Part shown: positions 37,401 through 50,871 of the stretch, piece by piece | How the letters are laid out: the number at the start of each line of letters is the position of its first letter | Numbering within the stretch: the first letter of the stretch is position 1 | Origin: Ichthyophonus hoferi | Lineage: Eukaryota > Opisthokonta > Ichthyosporea > Ichthyophonida > Ichthyophonidae | Reading direction: 5' to 3' | Length of the DNA: 64,000 nucleotides | NCBI GenBank assembly: GCA_002751075.1 | Contig: NAOQ01000057.1 | Location: 109,014-173,013, forward strand | Translations under genes and position numbers: made by a program | The notes under the pieces: generated by a model | What the model saw: only the letters and a program-made list of their open reading frames with translations | Database searches by the model: none | What the model was told of the DNA's origin: nothing

Positions 37401-38071
37401 GTTTATTAAGTGAAAAAGAAGAAGAAAAAAATGCAATTGGAAATGCCAACACTAATAGGTGTTCATGAGAAAAACACAGTAAAAATAAAATAATAAGGGC
37501 GGTATAGAGGAGTAGGACGAGAATTAGAGGGATAGAGTATAGACAGGCACAGAAAGAGGATTCTATATTAAGGTTATAACAAAATATATACAATATTGAA
37601 TATAAAAGTACAACAAAACAGGACATAGTGGGTAAAAAATAGCTCTTCTGTTAAATTATTTTAGACTAAATACACTTACCTATCTAATATCCCCTTTGGA
37701 GTGCATCCAAAGGTTGTTAAAAAGAACACTCAAAGGACTAGAAGAGAGCAAGATATATAACACCAACAATAATACGACACTAACCGGTTCAATTCGTTTT
37801 TCAAAGATACGTGAAGAGGCTGTCCAAACACCTTATTCGACCCTTCTTTGGTCTCATGCTTCAACTCGTCCCCGTGCTCTGTGCTAAATACCCCATCTAC
37901 AACCAGGTCTTTCGTGTCAAAAACACATTCTTTAACACCATCCTCAATGGCTTTTAAAGTATATGTTGCTTTGCATTTAATAGTTTTCTTATCAAATAAA
38001 ACATATACTTCCCAGTGGATATGAGCAGTAATTATAGAGTTAAAATTGCTTTGAGTGGAAGGGTCCTGCAT
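34423..38071 (-). CDS. LTA4H: Leukotriene A4 hydrolase / M1 aminopeptidase
   Basis: This cytosolic zinc metallopeptidase of family M1 trims short peptides and, in vertebrates, hydrolyses leukotriene A4. Exons (complement): 37785-38071, 37143-37296, 36639-36841, 35564-36416, 35004-35191 and 34423-34591, giving 617 residues (human 611), with all phases consistent. The zinc site is HEIAH (His293, His297) with Glu316 in WLNEG; the peptide N-terminus site is GGMEN (Glu269). [10 protein letters not shown] and the C-terminal GRMKYVRPL (carboxylate-binding Arg and Lys) are kept. The proton donor Tyr383 of human corresponds to Tyr381 and Asp375 to Asp373. Human Tyr378 is Phe376 here. There is no signal peptide, as expected. 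The length, residue spacing and C-terminal helical domain indicate the LTA4H/aminopeptidase B branch, and the spacing matches LTA4H. Whether it makes leukotriene B4 is unknown. Confidence 0.97.
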
Positions 38072-41000
38072 AGTGAAAGGTAAACTATAAGGCAGGTAAC
38101 AATGGTAGATAAATAAATAAATATATGTTACTGCACATTTGCTGTATTATATTTAAAAGCCGATATTTTCTCATCTCCTATTGGCCAATATAGTGTTAGC
38201 AGCACTACAAGGGCCAATCAAATGGTAAACAGTGTTTGTTTTTAAATGAGTGTACTAAGATGGGACTATTTAAGTGGTAGATATATTCTACATAATATTA
38301 CATTATACTTTATGATATAAATGTATATTGTAATATATATTTGTAGCTAAATAGGTGGTGGGTAAATATATGGTTTATTAATATATATATAGTGATATAT
38401 AAGTGGATACATAGGTATATATATATATATATTACATTCATAATGGAATACATATTATGTAATTGCTCATACAGTGATCTAAGGGTGTATTTTGTTATCA
38501 TATATATTTAGTATATTTATTGTTTGTATGTATTGTATTAAAAATATGAATATTACATAGTAACATATCTTTTAAGATATGAGTTAAGCAAATCTTTAGA
38601 GAAATATGTTTATATTACAGTAAATAATAGAAAATTTAGCGATGTGATACATTAATCGAGATTGCCATTTAATTAAGTAGCTGTTAATCTAAATTAGTAA
38701 TGAACCCATAAAAACATGATTGTTAAAACTTCCAATATTTAGAGGAGGCGTTGAAATGGTAGAATATGGGTTAAACATACCATGTCTTTTATTTTAAGCT
38801 CTTACCCTGACAATGACACATATTCGTTGGTGGATTATATTGTAAACAAAACTAGATACCCTCTCTCAACCATATTGTGGTTGATTTACACTACTATAAG
38901 CACATGTGACGTGGTGAGACTAATTAGGATTATACTGTGTACCTAATATAGTATTGGAATTAATCTCAATCTGAATCGTCACTATCTAAGCTTGATAAAT
39001 AATCGCTAGTATTTGATTAATAGCAGATAATAGCTTAATAGAAGATATGTAATATTCTAATACAAATAAATAAGCAATTAGACATGGGTGGCTGAGGATC
39101 AGTTATGGGAGTGTCTTGATGGGGTAATCGGAATTCTTGACTCACCGATATACAACTGACAGATTTGGCAGGTGGTCAAACTTTACTGTAGCTCATCAAA
39201 ACGCACAGTTGTGGAGGCAGAGGACTCCAAGAACATTTACTTGATTTTGGCATCCCTCTGAAAAAGTTTTTCCTGGACGTTAGCAAAAGCTATTTCATAA
39301 TTGGGTTGATCACTCATATATTTGACAAAAATATGAAAAGAATAATAAACCGGAATAGATGCAATCAATGAAAGCTCATGGTTTCTGAAAAGAGGAGAAC
39401 GGCAGTAAATGGCATGTTTCGAAGGTCCAAATCAGTAGCTAACAGACTTAATTGAGGGAAGATTGAGTGATCTAATGATGTAGTTGCAACTGAACAACTG
39501 CTCGGAGTGTAAGATGAATGATTGGATGAACGACTGGCTCAAGGGAAAGTCGATTGGCTGAGAATGATTCAACCATTGCAAGGTGAAGATTGAAGGTACT
39601 AGTGTAAGCATAGTAAGGGCCCATAACCCCACTGGAATTAAGAGTAATGTCTATTATATTGGGTTCTATTTTACTATTGAAAATAAAACTAATATTTGTT
39701 GTACTAATTTCTATTTGACTTGTAATGTTCTTATCTTCAGTTAGTTAATCTAAATAGTTCTCACTAGGTAAAGGACATGCTAAAGCCCTTATTAGTTTTA
39801 ATTGGTACACATGATTGCTGTGAACATATTAACAATTGCGTACAGATTGCTAACTTACTATAATCACAGAATATCTAAGGCCTGAAACAATAGCTGATAT
39901 AACCATCATGATACAGTACTAATCATATTATTATCGTAAATTAATAAATAGGATTTTTGGCAAACCCTTAAAAGACACTATCCTATTGGCTTCAGCCTAT
40001 CATATACTTAGAAGTATCCAATCTACAGACGTTTAGCATTTTGGGTATTCCATACCTGTGATATGTGCATTTTGACACCACCTCTGGATTAACTAATCTA
40101 GTTGCTGCATCTTGGCCAGCTGCCAGAGATCAGAATAAGTGACTCAGCTTTTCTCTAAACAGTAGGACGCTCTTGACTTAAATTTAAAACGTTGGAGAAT
40201 TGAAAAGTTAATATATACATATAAATGATGCAGACAGTTGACATATATATACGACTTGGTATAGACACTTGTATGGAAACGGGGATAGGAAAAATATATA
40301 TTGTGTTTATGGAGAGTACAGAATATATGTATACTATCTGGAATATAAATGAAGTTGATCAATCCTATAATTCACGTACTTATTGCCTTATAATTGAAGA
40401 TATTCTATAAAACAATTCTTACTACTTCTGCAGTATTAAAGAAAATGGTACATCATAGCATAGTTTATCTTAGTTTAGGTCCATGTATAGGTTTGTAAGA
40501 GGCCGGGTTTGATTATTTATTTACATACAGTACAGGCTCATGTTAAAGCCTCAACATATACGGGTATATAAGCATATCGATGTGGCAATAATATTTCATA
40601 AAATATAATACCCGTCATGTACTGTCCTAAATATGCAATGTTGAATAGCGGAATCATCCCTGGCATTAACTAAAGACTTAAAAATAGAAAATAAATGAGA
40701 ACAGTTTGCAAAAATAAGACTTAAAGTAATCTGTGAGCATCCAATATTTAAATTTAAGTTAGCTAGAGATCCATAATAAATAGGGAAGTTATTTGCAAAC
40801 CCGAATCATTTGATCTAAGCGCTTTGCCATACTACATGATATTCTCTGCATCTTTTGATTGCGGGAATGCCTTCGCATATCTTGTATTTGGATATATATA
40901 TACCAAGGACCCACTGTGTTAAATTTTTTTACACTTTGCTAAGGAGATAGTACATATGAATGGCTATTAAACTTGAAGCACCTATTCAAGGTAGGAAATT

Positions 41001-41775
41001 ATAATGCATATCCACTATTAAAATAGCAAAGACAAATCAAAATCAGTAAGCAAATGCCATATTTCAATTTCAAATATTTTGTGATTCGCTCTCTGGCGAT
41101 CTTTATGCTAGCCTTAAATTTAGTCCAGTTGGTAAGAAATAATAGTCCCATGAAAAATGATATACATATACGTAATGTAATATATATATCCCCTCGTTGC
41201 GAATTCCATATTGAAAATATTTATTTTTGACCATGCATAAATATTCAAACTAAATATAAACCTTTGGGAGGGTAAGGTTTAACAAAATCGGAACTGAAGG
41301 GTCCCTGATCTGCTTGTTGCAAAATTCCTTACTCGTTAAAAAAATACGATCATACTGTAGATGATATGTATCCACAGCAAGGAGTGCTAATAGGGAAAGG
41401 AAAGAAGAATCACATTAAATTCATAGTCTCTGCCTTTGTATAGAGTAAAATATATATCTTTTGTATGTATTATATATGTCCGCTGAATATATGAATAAAA
41501 ACCGCCGCAACATGATAGAGTTTGGTTATAAAATGTGCACAATGAAAACACTTTCATACCAATATATGTGACCAACACTGCTATATATAACCATATCCCT
41601 GTCACCCAGCCGCATCTCTATACGTCAAGAGTGCACAAAACTAAGCACATGAAACAAAATGTCAACAAGGAGACGTAGCTCCCCACATATCCAACGCATA
41701 TAAGTTGTGCGCCCGTGATCCTCCTCCAATCCCCATCTTTTCTTCGTTTCCCATCCCAATGGTGGTAGAGCCTGA
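38072..41775. other. Intergenic region upstream of LTA4H
   Basis: This 3.7 kb interval contains the LTA4H upstream region and the NOL10 3' flank. It holds one copy of a dispersed repeat (38836-39080) and otherwise AT-rich sequence. No gene was recognised. A divergent CCAAT/ATTGG cluster sits at 38180-38220, about 110-150 bp upstream of the LTA4H start codon. Confidence 0.5.
38836..39080 (+). repeat. Dispersed repeat, copy 1
   Basis: It is similar over about 250 bp to 57672-57935 in the same orientation. Shared blocks include TCTCAACCA, TGTGGTT, CACATGTGA, TGAGACTA, GGAATTAATCTCAAT and AATAGCAGATAATAGC. The start of the repeat has a small palindrome (CAACCA/TGGTTG) and a TCTCA...TGAGA inverted pair. 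The family is not recognised; a short non-autonomous element is likely. Confidence 0.7.
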
Positions 41776-44700
41776 CTATTTCTGCACTCTCTCTCCACGC
41801 CAATAAACTGGCCCGCGTCGCTTGAGCTTGAGTTCTTTGACACCACGGCGTGCCTCCCTCCTCTCCCTCATATGCTCCTTGTTCATCTAAGAGGGAAAGA
41901 GGGTGAGCCAATGTAGAATATGTATGTATCAATAAAAACGACAAATTGTTATGATACGGTGCTAATGATTAAAATCGGTAGGTTAAACAATAAATGTAAA
42001 AAAGAAAGAAAGAAAAGGAAAATTCATATGTATGTTGTTTATGCCCAATGGCGCTATATAGGCTAACCCTACAATATGGCAATATAAAAATACGCAATCA
42101 TGGTCGCATATAGTTGTAAAATGTAACTATAACCAAATTCAAGACTATATATGTATGGATAAAAGAGGTTACCTGTTCCTTTTCCTCTTGTTCCGGATTT
42201 CTTGGCTTCTCCAATTTTAGTAAATGTGTCCTTCCGGCTACGCGACTCTTGGAATGAGTGACGGGTTCCTATGTATATATGTGCATGGTTGAGGGAGATA
42301 GGGCGGGTGTCAGTGATAGTGTGAGGTCATTAACATCTTAGCAGTGGTAGAGTAAGTGAATGGTTAAGGGAATAGAGACCACTTCCTGATTAGAAATATA
42401 TTGTCCGGCCACGGATAAAGAACATTTAAGTCTATGCCAGGTAGAGGAGTAATTAACGTAATGGCAGGATATGCCCCACGATTCTAATGATTAGATGATG
42501 ATATATAATCAATATATTCAGTTACGTCTTCTTTGATAAAGGCCAAGCACACGTTTACTAATATATCAACACATGGCTAATTGTCTGGGAAAATGTAATT
42601 AACCACACCTTAACGAGTGCATGCATTCAACATAACATATTCATAATAGCATACATGTAGGTCATTATACAGCCTTTTATATTTAAGATGTATGCCATAT
42701 CCCATAGTTCAACTAACAATTCTTATAAGGCCAACTATATTAACTGCTGATCAGCTTAATAAGATAATGATGAGGAGAACTAGTGGAGGCACAGTAGTAT
42801 TCTAACTCTGTTACAAACCAGTCAATAAACTGCAACACAAGATTTTGAGGTGGGGCTAGAAGAAACAAATGAACAACAAACAACATATTATACAAAATGA
42901 GACTTCAACAAAGAAATATAAATTTAGTTTACCTAATATTGTGAAAAATATAACAAGGGAATAGAGAAGAAAAAAAATGGATTGGAGAATAGAACTGGAA
43001 TGACAAAAAGAAAATGATGGATAAGACTGGCAATACCTTGGTTTCCTTCTCCACACGCTGACCCAGTGACAACTTCTTGGCTGCTTTGAGCTTCTGCAAC
43101 GCTGTAAAGTAAAGTCGGATATTAGCCACATTGACACAATATATGCTCTCGTATCAACCTTAATTCATTGTAGAATTGCTCGTGAAAATCTATTAATAAC
43201 AGGCAGTATAGTGAATGGGGATAAAAAAATGCATGAATTTGTTTGTAACAGTGGAAATGGCAGAATTTTACACATGGAAGTCACCAAGAAAAGCAGATGA
43301 TGTATAAGTAAGAAGATAAACTGAAATGGAAAGCAAGGTAGAGGGAAAAAATGGGATAAAATACAGAATATATGGACAGCATAACAAAGACATCAAAGTA
43401 CAATGAGGAAATAGAAAAGAATAGGGTTAAAACAACGGAATAAGAAGACGAAAGAGAAGGAAAAGGTAAATATGAGAGAAAACGAGAAAAAAAGCAATAT
43501 AGAGAAAGAGAGGGGATAGAGTAAACAACAACAGATAAAGAAGAAAGAAAATAAATCACAGGATGTTACACTCACCTGCTAATGCTTCCTCCTTTCTACT
43601 GAAGTTAAAGCCTTCCTTGATCTCAAACAGTTTAGGCTGCTTCTTAGGCGCGGGTACCTTCTTTTGCTTTTCTTCCCTGTAAATAAGACCACCCACCCAC
43701 CCGACCATGTTAGCTACTATGACTCCTTATATACGCGGTAGGATTGTTTGTTCTTCAACCAATGAGCATAAAACTAATACATAGTCATCAACTAGTGAAC
43801 AAAATTCCATTTTAAATATGACCACCCAAATAAAAACACATGTAAATACTTAAACACGGGCACTAATGGAAGCAGATACTATATGCAAGGCACAATGACA
43901 TCAAATGCAGGGTAGGCTCCACTTACTTCACGTCTCTCTCATCTTCACTTTCATCAGAGTCTTCCTCTGAGCTAGGACGGCCTTCTGGCTCAGACTGTAG
44001 AAGCAGAATGATTTAGCAATGGAGAGCCCCAATAAACGATGGGACAACGGGGTTCATATATTGCACAAAGATAGTGTGAATGAATAAGCTTAATTATAAT
44101 GATGTCCCAGAGAACAAACGAGACAAATACATATGTTTTTTCAAAAACAGTGACTCTAAAACATACCTCTTCGTCCTCTTCTATCTCATCAAACTGCTCC
44201 GCAATATCCGCTGGCTTGGATTTAGGATGACGTGTCCTGTGCCATTGCAAATCATGCATAAGGAAGGGAGACTGCCACCAATTTCTCAAAATAATAATAC
44301 CAAGTACAGGAATAGGGTAGGGTGGTATATGCTATAATATGATAGTATAGTGTAAGATACAATAAGATAAGAAATGATCATAAATAAGAAAGACAAGATA
44401 AAGATATAAGAGATAGTGTAGGAAAATAAAATAAAGAAGGGAGAGAGCAGACTGACTTGAAATCGTCGCTAGTAGTATCCACAGAGAAGTCAGGATTCTT
44501 CCAAAGAGCAGCAAAACGATCATCTGCCAGAGGGTTGGTAGTTGGCTCGGGTTCCTATAAAGATGGTTTATGTTAGAAAAATATACAGGCAAGAGATATA
44601 TGTTAATATAATATGACTGACCCAGGGCCAGTTAGGTCTGTGCTATGATCCTAATATGTATGTCGCCCTACACTGCTACCCATCTATATATTTGTATGTG

Positions 44701-47700
44701 CTGTGATAAAAGAATGAGAGGTAAAACAGATAATAATTATGAGACCTCTACCTTAACTGAGGATCATGCAATTAGACCAAAGACTATTATTGAAGCAAAG
44801 GTGTTTGCACGTATGGCTATGTACGTATGTACGTATGTGTTTATATCAGAATACAAGGTAGCGGAATATATCAAGGAATACCCTCATATTCAAGATGATA
44901 ATAACAAAACATATTGCATTCTCCTTTATCCGAAAGCTGTATGCATGATTAGGCCATCACAATTGGTAACCATGACAAGGGAAAATGTATGAACTACAAA
45001 AATTATAAATAACTAAAAACCTAAATTCTGATAAATTGAAACAGACTTTTTCGCATCCCAATATCAAATAACTAGCCTGTACCACCACTATTATGTATAA
45101 ATATCAAAAATTAAAAATGAAAGGGTCGAAGTGTATGTACAAAGTGGAAAAGTGATAGAAAAATAATACTAAATAACAATTATAAAGGTAGAGGGTAAGA
45201 AATAAATAGAGAGAGGAATAATAGGAATAATAGAAAAGACAGAAAAATCAAACAATGAGGAAAGAGATAGAGGGGAAATATAGGAAAAGAAAAAATCCAA
45301 AATAAAAACGCTTAATATAAGGGGGGCAACACCCACATCTTTCTTCTTCTTGACCTTCTTATCGGCCATGATGTGCTTGGCATATTCCTTATTGAGCTTA
45401 GGCAGTCTCTTAACAACACCTGTGAAACATTTAGTTATTATCATAAATAAACATACAGGTACACCACGGGTGCTAAAATATATGGCTAGCTCCTTTGTCT
45501 CTCCCTCTCCACTCCTATACTACACACTATCGCTTATCCACTTGGCAAGTGTCTATATGGAGGGAGGTACATATATGTAGAGCTCGTGGTCACATACCAA
45601 TGCCATACCTATCCATTCACAACCTGCATACTACTCTACCTATCCCTCTCGCTGTAACCTCCATGTACACCTGTTAATGGCATACATACCAATACGATTG
45701 GCGCTCTTCTCCTCAATCTTCTGCTGTACTTTCTCCTTCCTATACTTTTCATAGGCAAAGGGCTCGGCAATAGCCTTAGCCTTATGATAAAGACGAATGT
45801 CCATGAAGAAACCATGCATGTAAGAACGCAATAGTTTGCTTCCCACCAGGTGGCCCAGTCCAAGTGATTCGATCTCAGGTCGCGTAACAAACTATAATGA
45901 GAGGTAGGTTAAAATTATAATAACGGTAATAGTGCATATTGGCCAACTTTAGTTGGCCTAAATATATCTTTGGTGCTGATTGGTTTTATAGGCTGCAAGA
46001 TGTCGAGAAGCAGTAAAGACTTTAGTTTTTACGGAATATCCACGCCAAACCCTTGCTAGTATTAAAGTCTTTTAAGAATAAAAAGAAAATGGCGCTTGTA
46101 CAGTGATACTGGCACTAAAGCTTAGCCCGGAGGTTAGCCGATCAATACTTCCAGTTTACTCTGCTTAATGCTAAGTGCCCACAATGATTCCCTAGCTCTC
46201 GCTCTGTCTCTCCACGATAGCCGCCCCTACAACTAACCTTATAATCGTCATAGACAGCACCCTGTTCTGTCTCCTGTAGTTCTTCTGTAATACTATCCAA
46301 GAAGTGACACCATTTGGGAGCTATGGAACCCACCACCATACAGTTAATACCCCCTGTTAAACTAAACATATAACAACAAACATATTAACAGGCTAGGCAT
46401 TGTTTTTATAAGAGAGGAAAACGCACCCCTAGAGAGGATATAATAGTTACATGTATAGATAGAGAAGGAACGAGACAGGAAAGGCGTGTTACTAAAAGAT
46501 GATATGGAGAAGATGATATGGAGAAAATAACCATAAACAAGTTGGTAGGGTGGTTATAAATAGCACCCTATCAGAAAGGTTCATACCAGGTCCTAATTCA
46601 GGAATGTAGTATGTACTCATTGACTTGTCCTCATTGGCTGTCATGATTAGTCCAGTGCCTTCAGGGACACAAGTGTCGTTGATGTTGGCTGTAAGAATGA
46701 CGTGTCAGAATCTGATAAGTGGAAGATGGGCATATGGTCTAAAATCTTATATTAGTAAGACACAAATGACATGGCAGGCCAGTACGGTGGAGACGGAACA
46801 AGAACCGAAGTCAATATACACTTATATAAGCTTATATAGCTCTCTCACCCTCAGGCTCAATGGAAGTGAAGTTGTCTCCTGTGTGTGTATCCCATATCTT
46901 GACTACTTTGGTATCGGATGAGATGACCCTATTAGATGTATGGAATTTAATGTCCTATGGAAGGGTTGGATTAGTAAGGATTTTGAATATGATTGGGTAT
47001 AGAGACGTGAGGGTCATCCCACACGTGGATAATTATTGCCCTAAAACTGCCCTCTAGACCAATATTAGAACCAATATTGACATGCATTAGATATAAAGAC
47101 ATTAACTGGTATTAGCCCACAAGTGCTATATATATCTTCTTGTACGTGCGTGTGCACATCCGTATATATTTAATATATCCCTTTGTTATATATAGTTGAT
47201 ATCATACCTTTATTGGGTAGCCGTAATTATGGTCCTTGGTTAGCATAGAAGCATTAGCACGAATATCATACATCAAAACCTGCCCTCCAGACGTGCCCAC
47301 CGCCATAGTTAGGCCATCTAAAGAAGCCATGTTAGTTCACTTCATACCTCGTGTATGTACCAATTAATACCTAGGCCTGCAGTTTATTGAAGTATAAGAC
47401 TCCTCACCAATCTTAATGAAACTACTGTTAACAATAATTCCTATTCCCCGAGGTACCTTCCCTTTCCCTCTCATTATTTCTCTATAAATATATGTCGTCC
47501 TTATTTATCATGGCCTTTAAAACCTACTGGTACAGGTGCTTTCTCTCTTCTCCCTCACCTACCGTTGTGAAAGCGCATAGCTGTGATTTCCTCCAGCACC
47601 CCCTCATTGGCTGATACCTGGACATCCAACATACCAATCCTCTCTCGGCTACGAGGGTCCCAGGCTTCTACCCTACCATCCACTGAGCCAACCGCTGTAT

Positions 47701-50642
47701 AGCACACAGGTAATAATATTGTTAGGCATGGATTTGATAGCCTTAAAACCAAATCATATCTATGTGCAACAAGCTGTAGTTATTATTTTTATAAAAGGAA
47801 TGCAAATAATATAAAATATTGATAGGCAGTAGAGGTTTGAATAGCCTAACTTGGGCAGCTGGTAAGCTGGCTTCAAAGAGAGCCTTACACAACACATTCA
47901 TACAATTTTCCAAAGATAAAACCCTACAGGGAAGAACAACTACCTATGAACTGGTGCATAGGGTTGACTTTAATAACGTTAAATTCTTTGGAGCTACCCT
48001 GGAGGGAGGCCATAAATTGACCCTGATCTAGGTTGAGCCTATAGATTTCACTCCTGTACGCCCATACATACATATCAGTGCCTATCTTATATATTAAGTT
48101 ATAAATACATATCATTTTAAGGAGAGAGCAAGAGAAAGGAAAGAAAGAGTTGGAAGGAATAAAAGGAAGGGCAGGTGTATATATCAGTGTATGCTGGCTG
48201 GTTATTGGCAGCGTGCACAGAGGTTGTAAACAAATGTTAATTTGAACATATCCCATTGCGAAACGATTATATCCAGAACAATACAATATATTATAGTACA
48301 CGTCTTCCTCCTGGGTTGGGCTGCTACCTAAGTACCTTATCTCTCTATTTATCATCAATCAGGTAAACAAAAATACTGCATGAGAGGTAGGATTAGGTTT
48401 AAAGGGAACAGGATAGATGAAGAGGTACGTTACCCTGCAGCAGCCACATAGAGTTCACATGAACCGTAATGGTAGGTCATGTCTCTTCCAAATTTGGGAA
48501 TTCTTGTGTTAAAATAGCGACCATAGGCTGCGTGAAGTTCAATATTGCGATCCGACTGGATAGATAATAGTAAAGGATGGGTAAATAAATGCAATAAGTT
48601 GTAAGTATCAGATAAAAACAAGCAAAATTGAAAAATAAAATGCAAAAGGCGAGAACGAATAATCTTTAATGTCAGTGATCGGGTGTGAATACCTATATAT
48701 GAGAACATGTTTGTAAGAGTTTGTGTATGGGATATATATACGGAGGTAAGCCTGAATATCAGGCATCTGGCTTTGAATATAGGTATGCACCAGTGAAAAG
48801 GTAGCGTATAAGGATATTGGTCTGTAGGAGGTGTACGCTATTATAAATACTGTGTAACAACGGATGATAGAGAGCACCCTATATAAAAAATAATGACATC
48901 GATGCAAAACATCTCAGATGCTCTCTTTCTTTTTGTAACTCCCTTTCACCACTTACACTCACACTATACACCGTGCCACTTCTCTAAACCCCTAGGTCTT
49001 GATATAACAACTACCCTGCCCATTTACCAATTTGATATGCTTTGCCTACATGCCAATATACTCCTGCCTTTCTCTTCGCCTACTCTCTTTATCTCTTTGG
49101 TGTTTATCCTCTCCACCTACCTGTAAGAAGACCATCTTCCTGTAGTCCTCGGAAAGGATCTGAAACTGTACAGTCTCAGCATCCATATACCTTTCAAATT
49201 TCATAGCGAGCTCTGCTGTTTCATAGCATCTCACTCTTGGCTTGTACACGCCTGTAAGGGAATTGATGAGGCTAAGATAGTACAATCTCGTCAGGGTAGA
49301 GGGTATGTATGGGTAGAAGCATGGCGTAGGTAGTAGGTAGATGTGGTAGGTATATAGGAGCAAATGCTTATGTATGTGTGTGTGCATAGTCTAAGGGTCC
49401 TGTATTAATCCACATGGGGGGGGCTGAATGGCCTTTATACTACATGCTCTAACTATTATGTATAACAAATACTATGATGTATGATTGTCCTGTATATATG
49501 TAGATCTATTTGTAGAATATACATATGTGCGTGTGTGTGTGCACGTGCCCCAATCGCCAGCAATCATAAGGTCATTATCATAGCCTTTCCTTGCATATTC
49601 TTCTTATCAATGTCAGCACTTCCGCTCGATAAAAACCAATATATATATATCTAGATGATAAATGTAAAACGTACCTGTAGCCATAATGTATTGTTGATCT
49701 GGAGACATTTTTATTTTGGTGGCTGCACAAGGCATCTCAAAGTCTTGTATAAGTTGAATACGCTGGGGTTGGAGTGAGAGCATAGGATAGTGGAGTAGAA
49801 GGAAGAAGAGATAGAAGGGGGAAGAGAGAGAAAAAATGAAAGGAATATATGGATTTATTTAGAAACTTGGGTACGTGATATGATATAATGGACAAATGTT
49901 TATGGCAGTACTGCGAAGTGTGTGTAGATGTGTGTTAAATAATTCAATGAAAATGTGGGTATGAGTGTAAGCAGATAATGTATATCTAAACCAATGTGAG
50001 CACACCAAGCACATTATTATACGTGTCATAGCCATCAATATATATATGTGGTTGTGTACGTGTGTATGTGTGTGTGTAAACTTGCGCACAATTGGATTGA
50101 CTTGCATGGGTGATGACCATGTGTATTTAAGAGTGAGTAGGCAGATTAAAGTAGAATACAGGTATGGACCGTAGGATGTAAAAAGCGTGTAACTATGTAC
50201 GCATTTATATATACAACACCTGTACATGTGTATAGACAAACGGGCGTACATCTGTCTATGCTAAAATATGTTTGTACCTATAGTGTAAAAGCATGTGCAA
50301 CTATCCACTGCTAAAAATATGACCACGGAAAAGAAGTCAATTTTATATGCAACTAAGGGAGTGGGGTAATAAACGTGTGACCCAAGAGTAACCGACAGGG
50401 GTGGTGAGTATGAATGAATGCTCCCGTCAACCCTCTCCTCTTTCCTGTACTATCCATATCATAAAATATAAAGGCATATATCAAAAGTCCGTTGCTAATA
50501 CAAATAGCGTCACGTGTACCTGTCTAAGCTCTGCATCATTCTGTAATAGGCGTCTCTTCTGGCGATCATTAAGCCAGGTGGGCAGCAGTTTGCCCGAGTT
50601 AACATTATAAATCTTAACATCATTGACATTAGTGAACTTCAT
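41776..50642 (-). CDS. NOL10: Nucleolar protein 10 (NOL10/Enp2), WD40 ribosome-biogenesis factor
   Basis: NOL10 (yeast Enp2) works in the nucleolus on small-subunit pre-ribosomes. Nineteen exons (complement): 50520-50642, 49675-49762, 49121-49251, 48434-48555, 47944-48053, 47563-47694, 47208-47317, 46849-46954, 46587-46688, 46238-46320, 45690-45891, 45337-45419, 44457-44554, 44167-44236, 43927-43994, 43576-43676, 43037-43101, 42173-42268 and 41776-41886. They sum to 2,001 nt, 666 residues (human 688). The WD40 propeller fills the first half (VKIYNVNSGK, YKPRVRCYET, TRIPKFGRDMTYHYGSCELY, VDGRVEAWDPRSRERIGMLD). The conserved YMHGFFMDIRLYHKAK is at 393-408. Then come DRFAALWKNPDF and an acidic stretch ending SSEEDSDESEDERD. 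LFEIKEGFNF follows, and the basic tail ends RRGPVYWRGERVQK. Every splice phase closes. Confidence 0.97.
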
Positions 50643-50871
50643 GATTGCTCAAGATTACTCAAACCCCCTAGGGCTGGCGACAAGTAAGAAAAAAAATATG
50701 CAAGATCTGCAGTGCAGCTAAATATTGTGGTCTTCCTGCAGCTACCAAGTCTATGCACAAGAGGTTAAGCTGGTATATTAATAGAGGTGGTAGGGCATGC
50801 AGGGTATATATAGGATAGATGGTTAGACGGCGCATGTGCACGTGTGCAATAATTACTGGTCACATCACGTG
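50511..50871 (-). promoter_or_regulatory. NOL10 start region with three CACGTG E-boxes
   Basis: CACGTG occurs at 50839-50844 and 50866-50871, about 200-230 bp upstream of the start codon. A third copy at 50511-50516 overlaps the exon 1 donor. In animals, Myc/Max-type factors bind this hexamer at ribosome-biogenesis genes. ATTGG pentamers at about 50905 and 50949 could be CCAAT boxes. Regulatory use here is inference. Confidence 0.4.

Noticed and set aside
43281-43575. 92-codon Ser/Leu/Phe-rich open frame on the - strand
   Set aside because: It lies in a purine-rich NOL10 intron; the reverse complement is low-complexity pyrimidine sequence.
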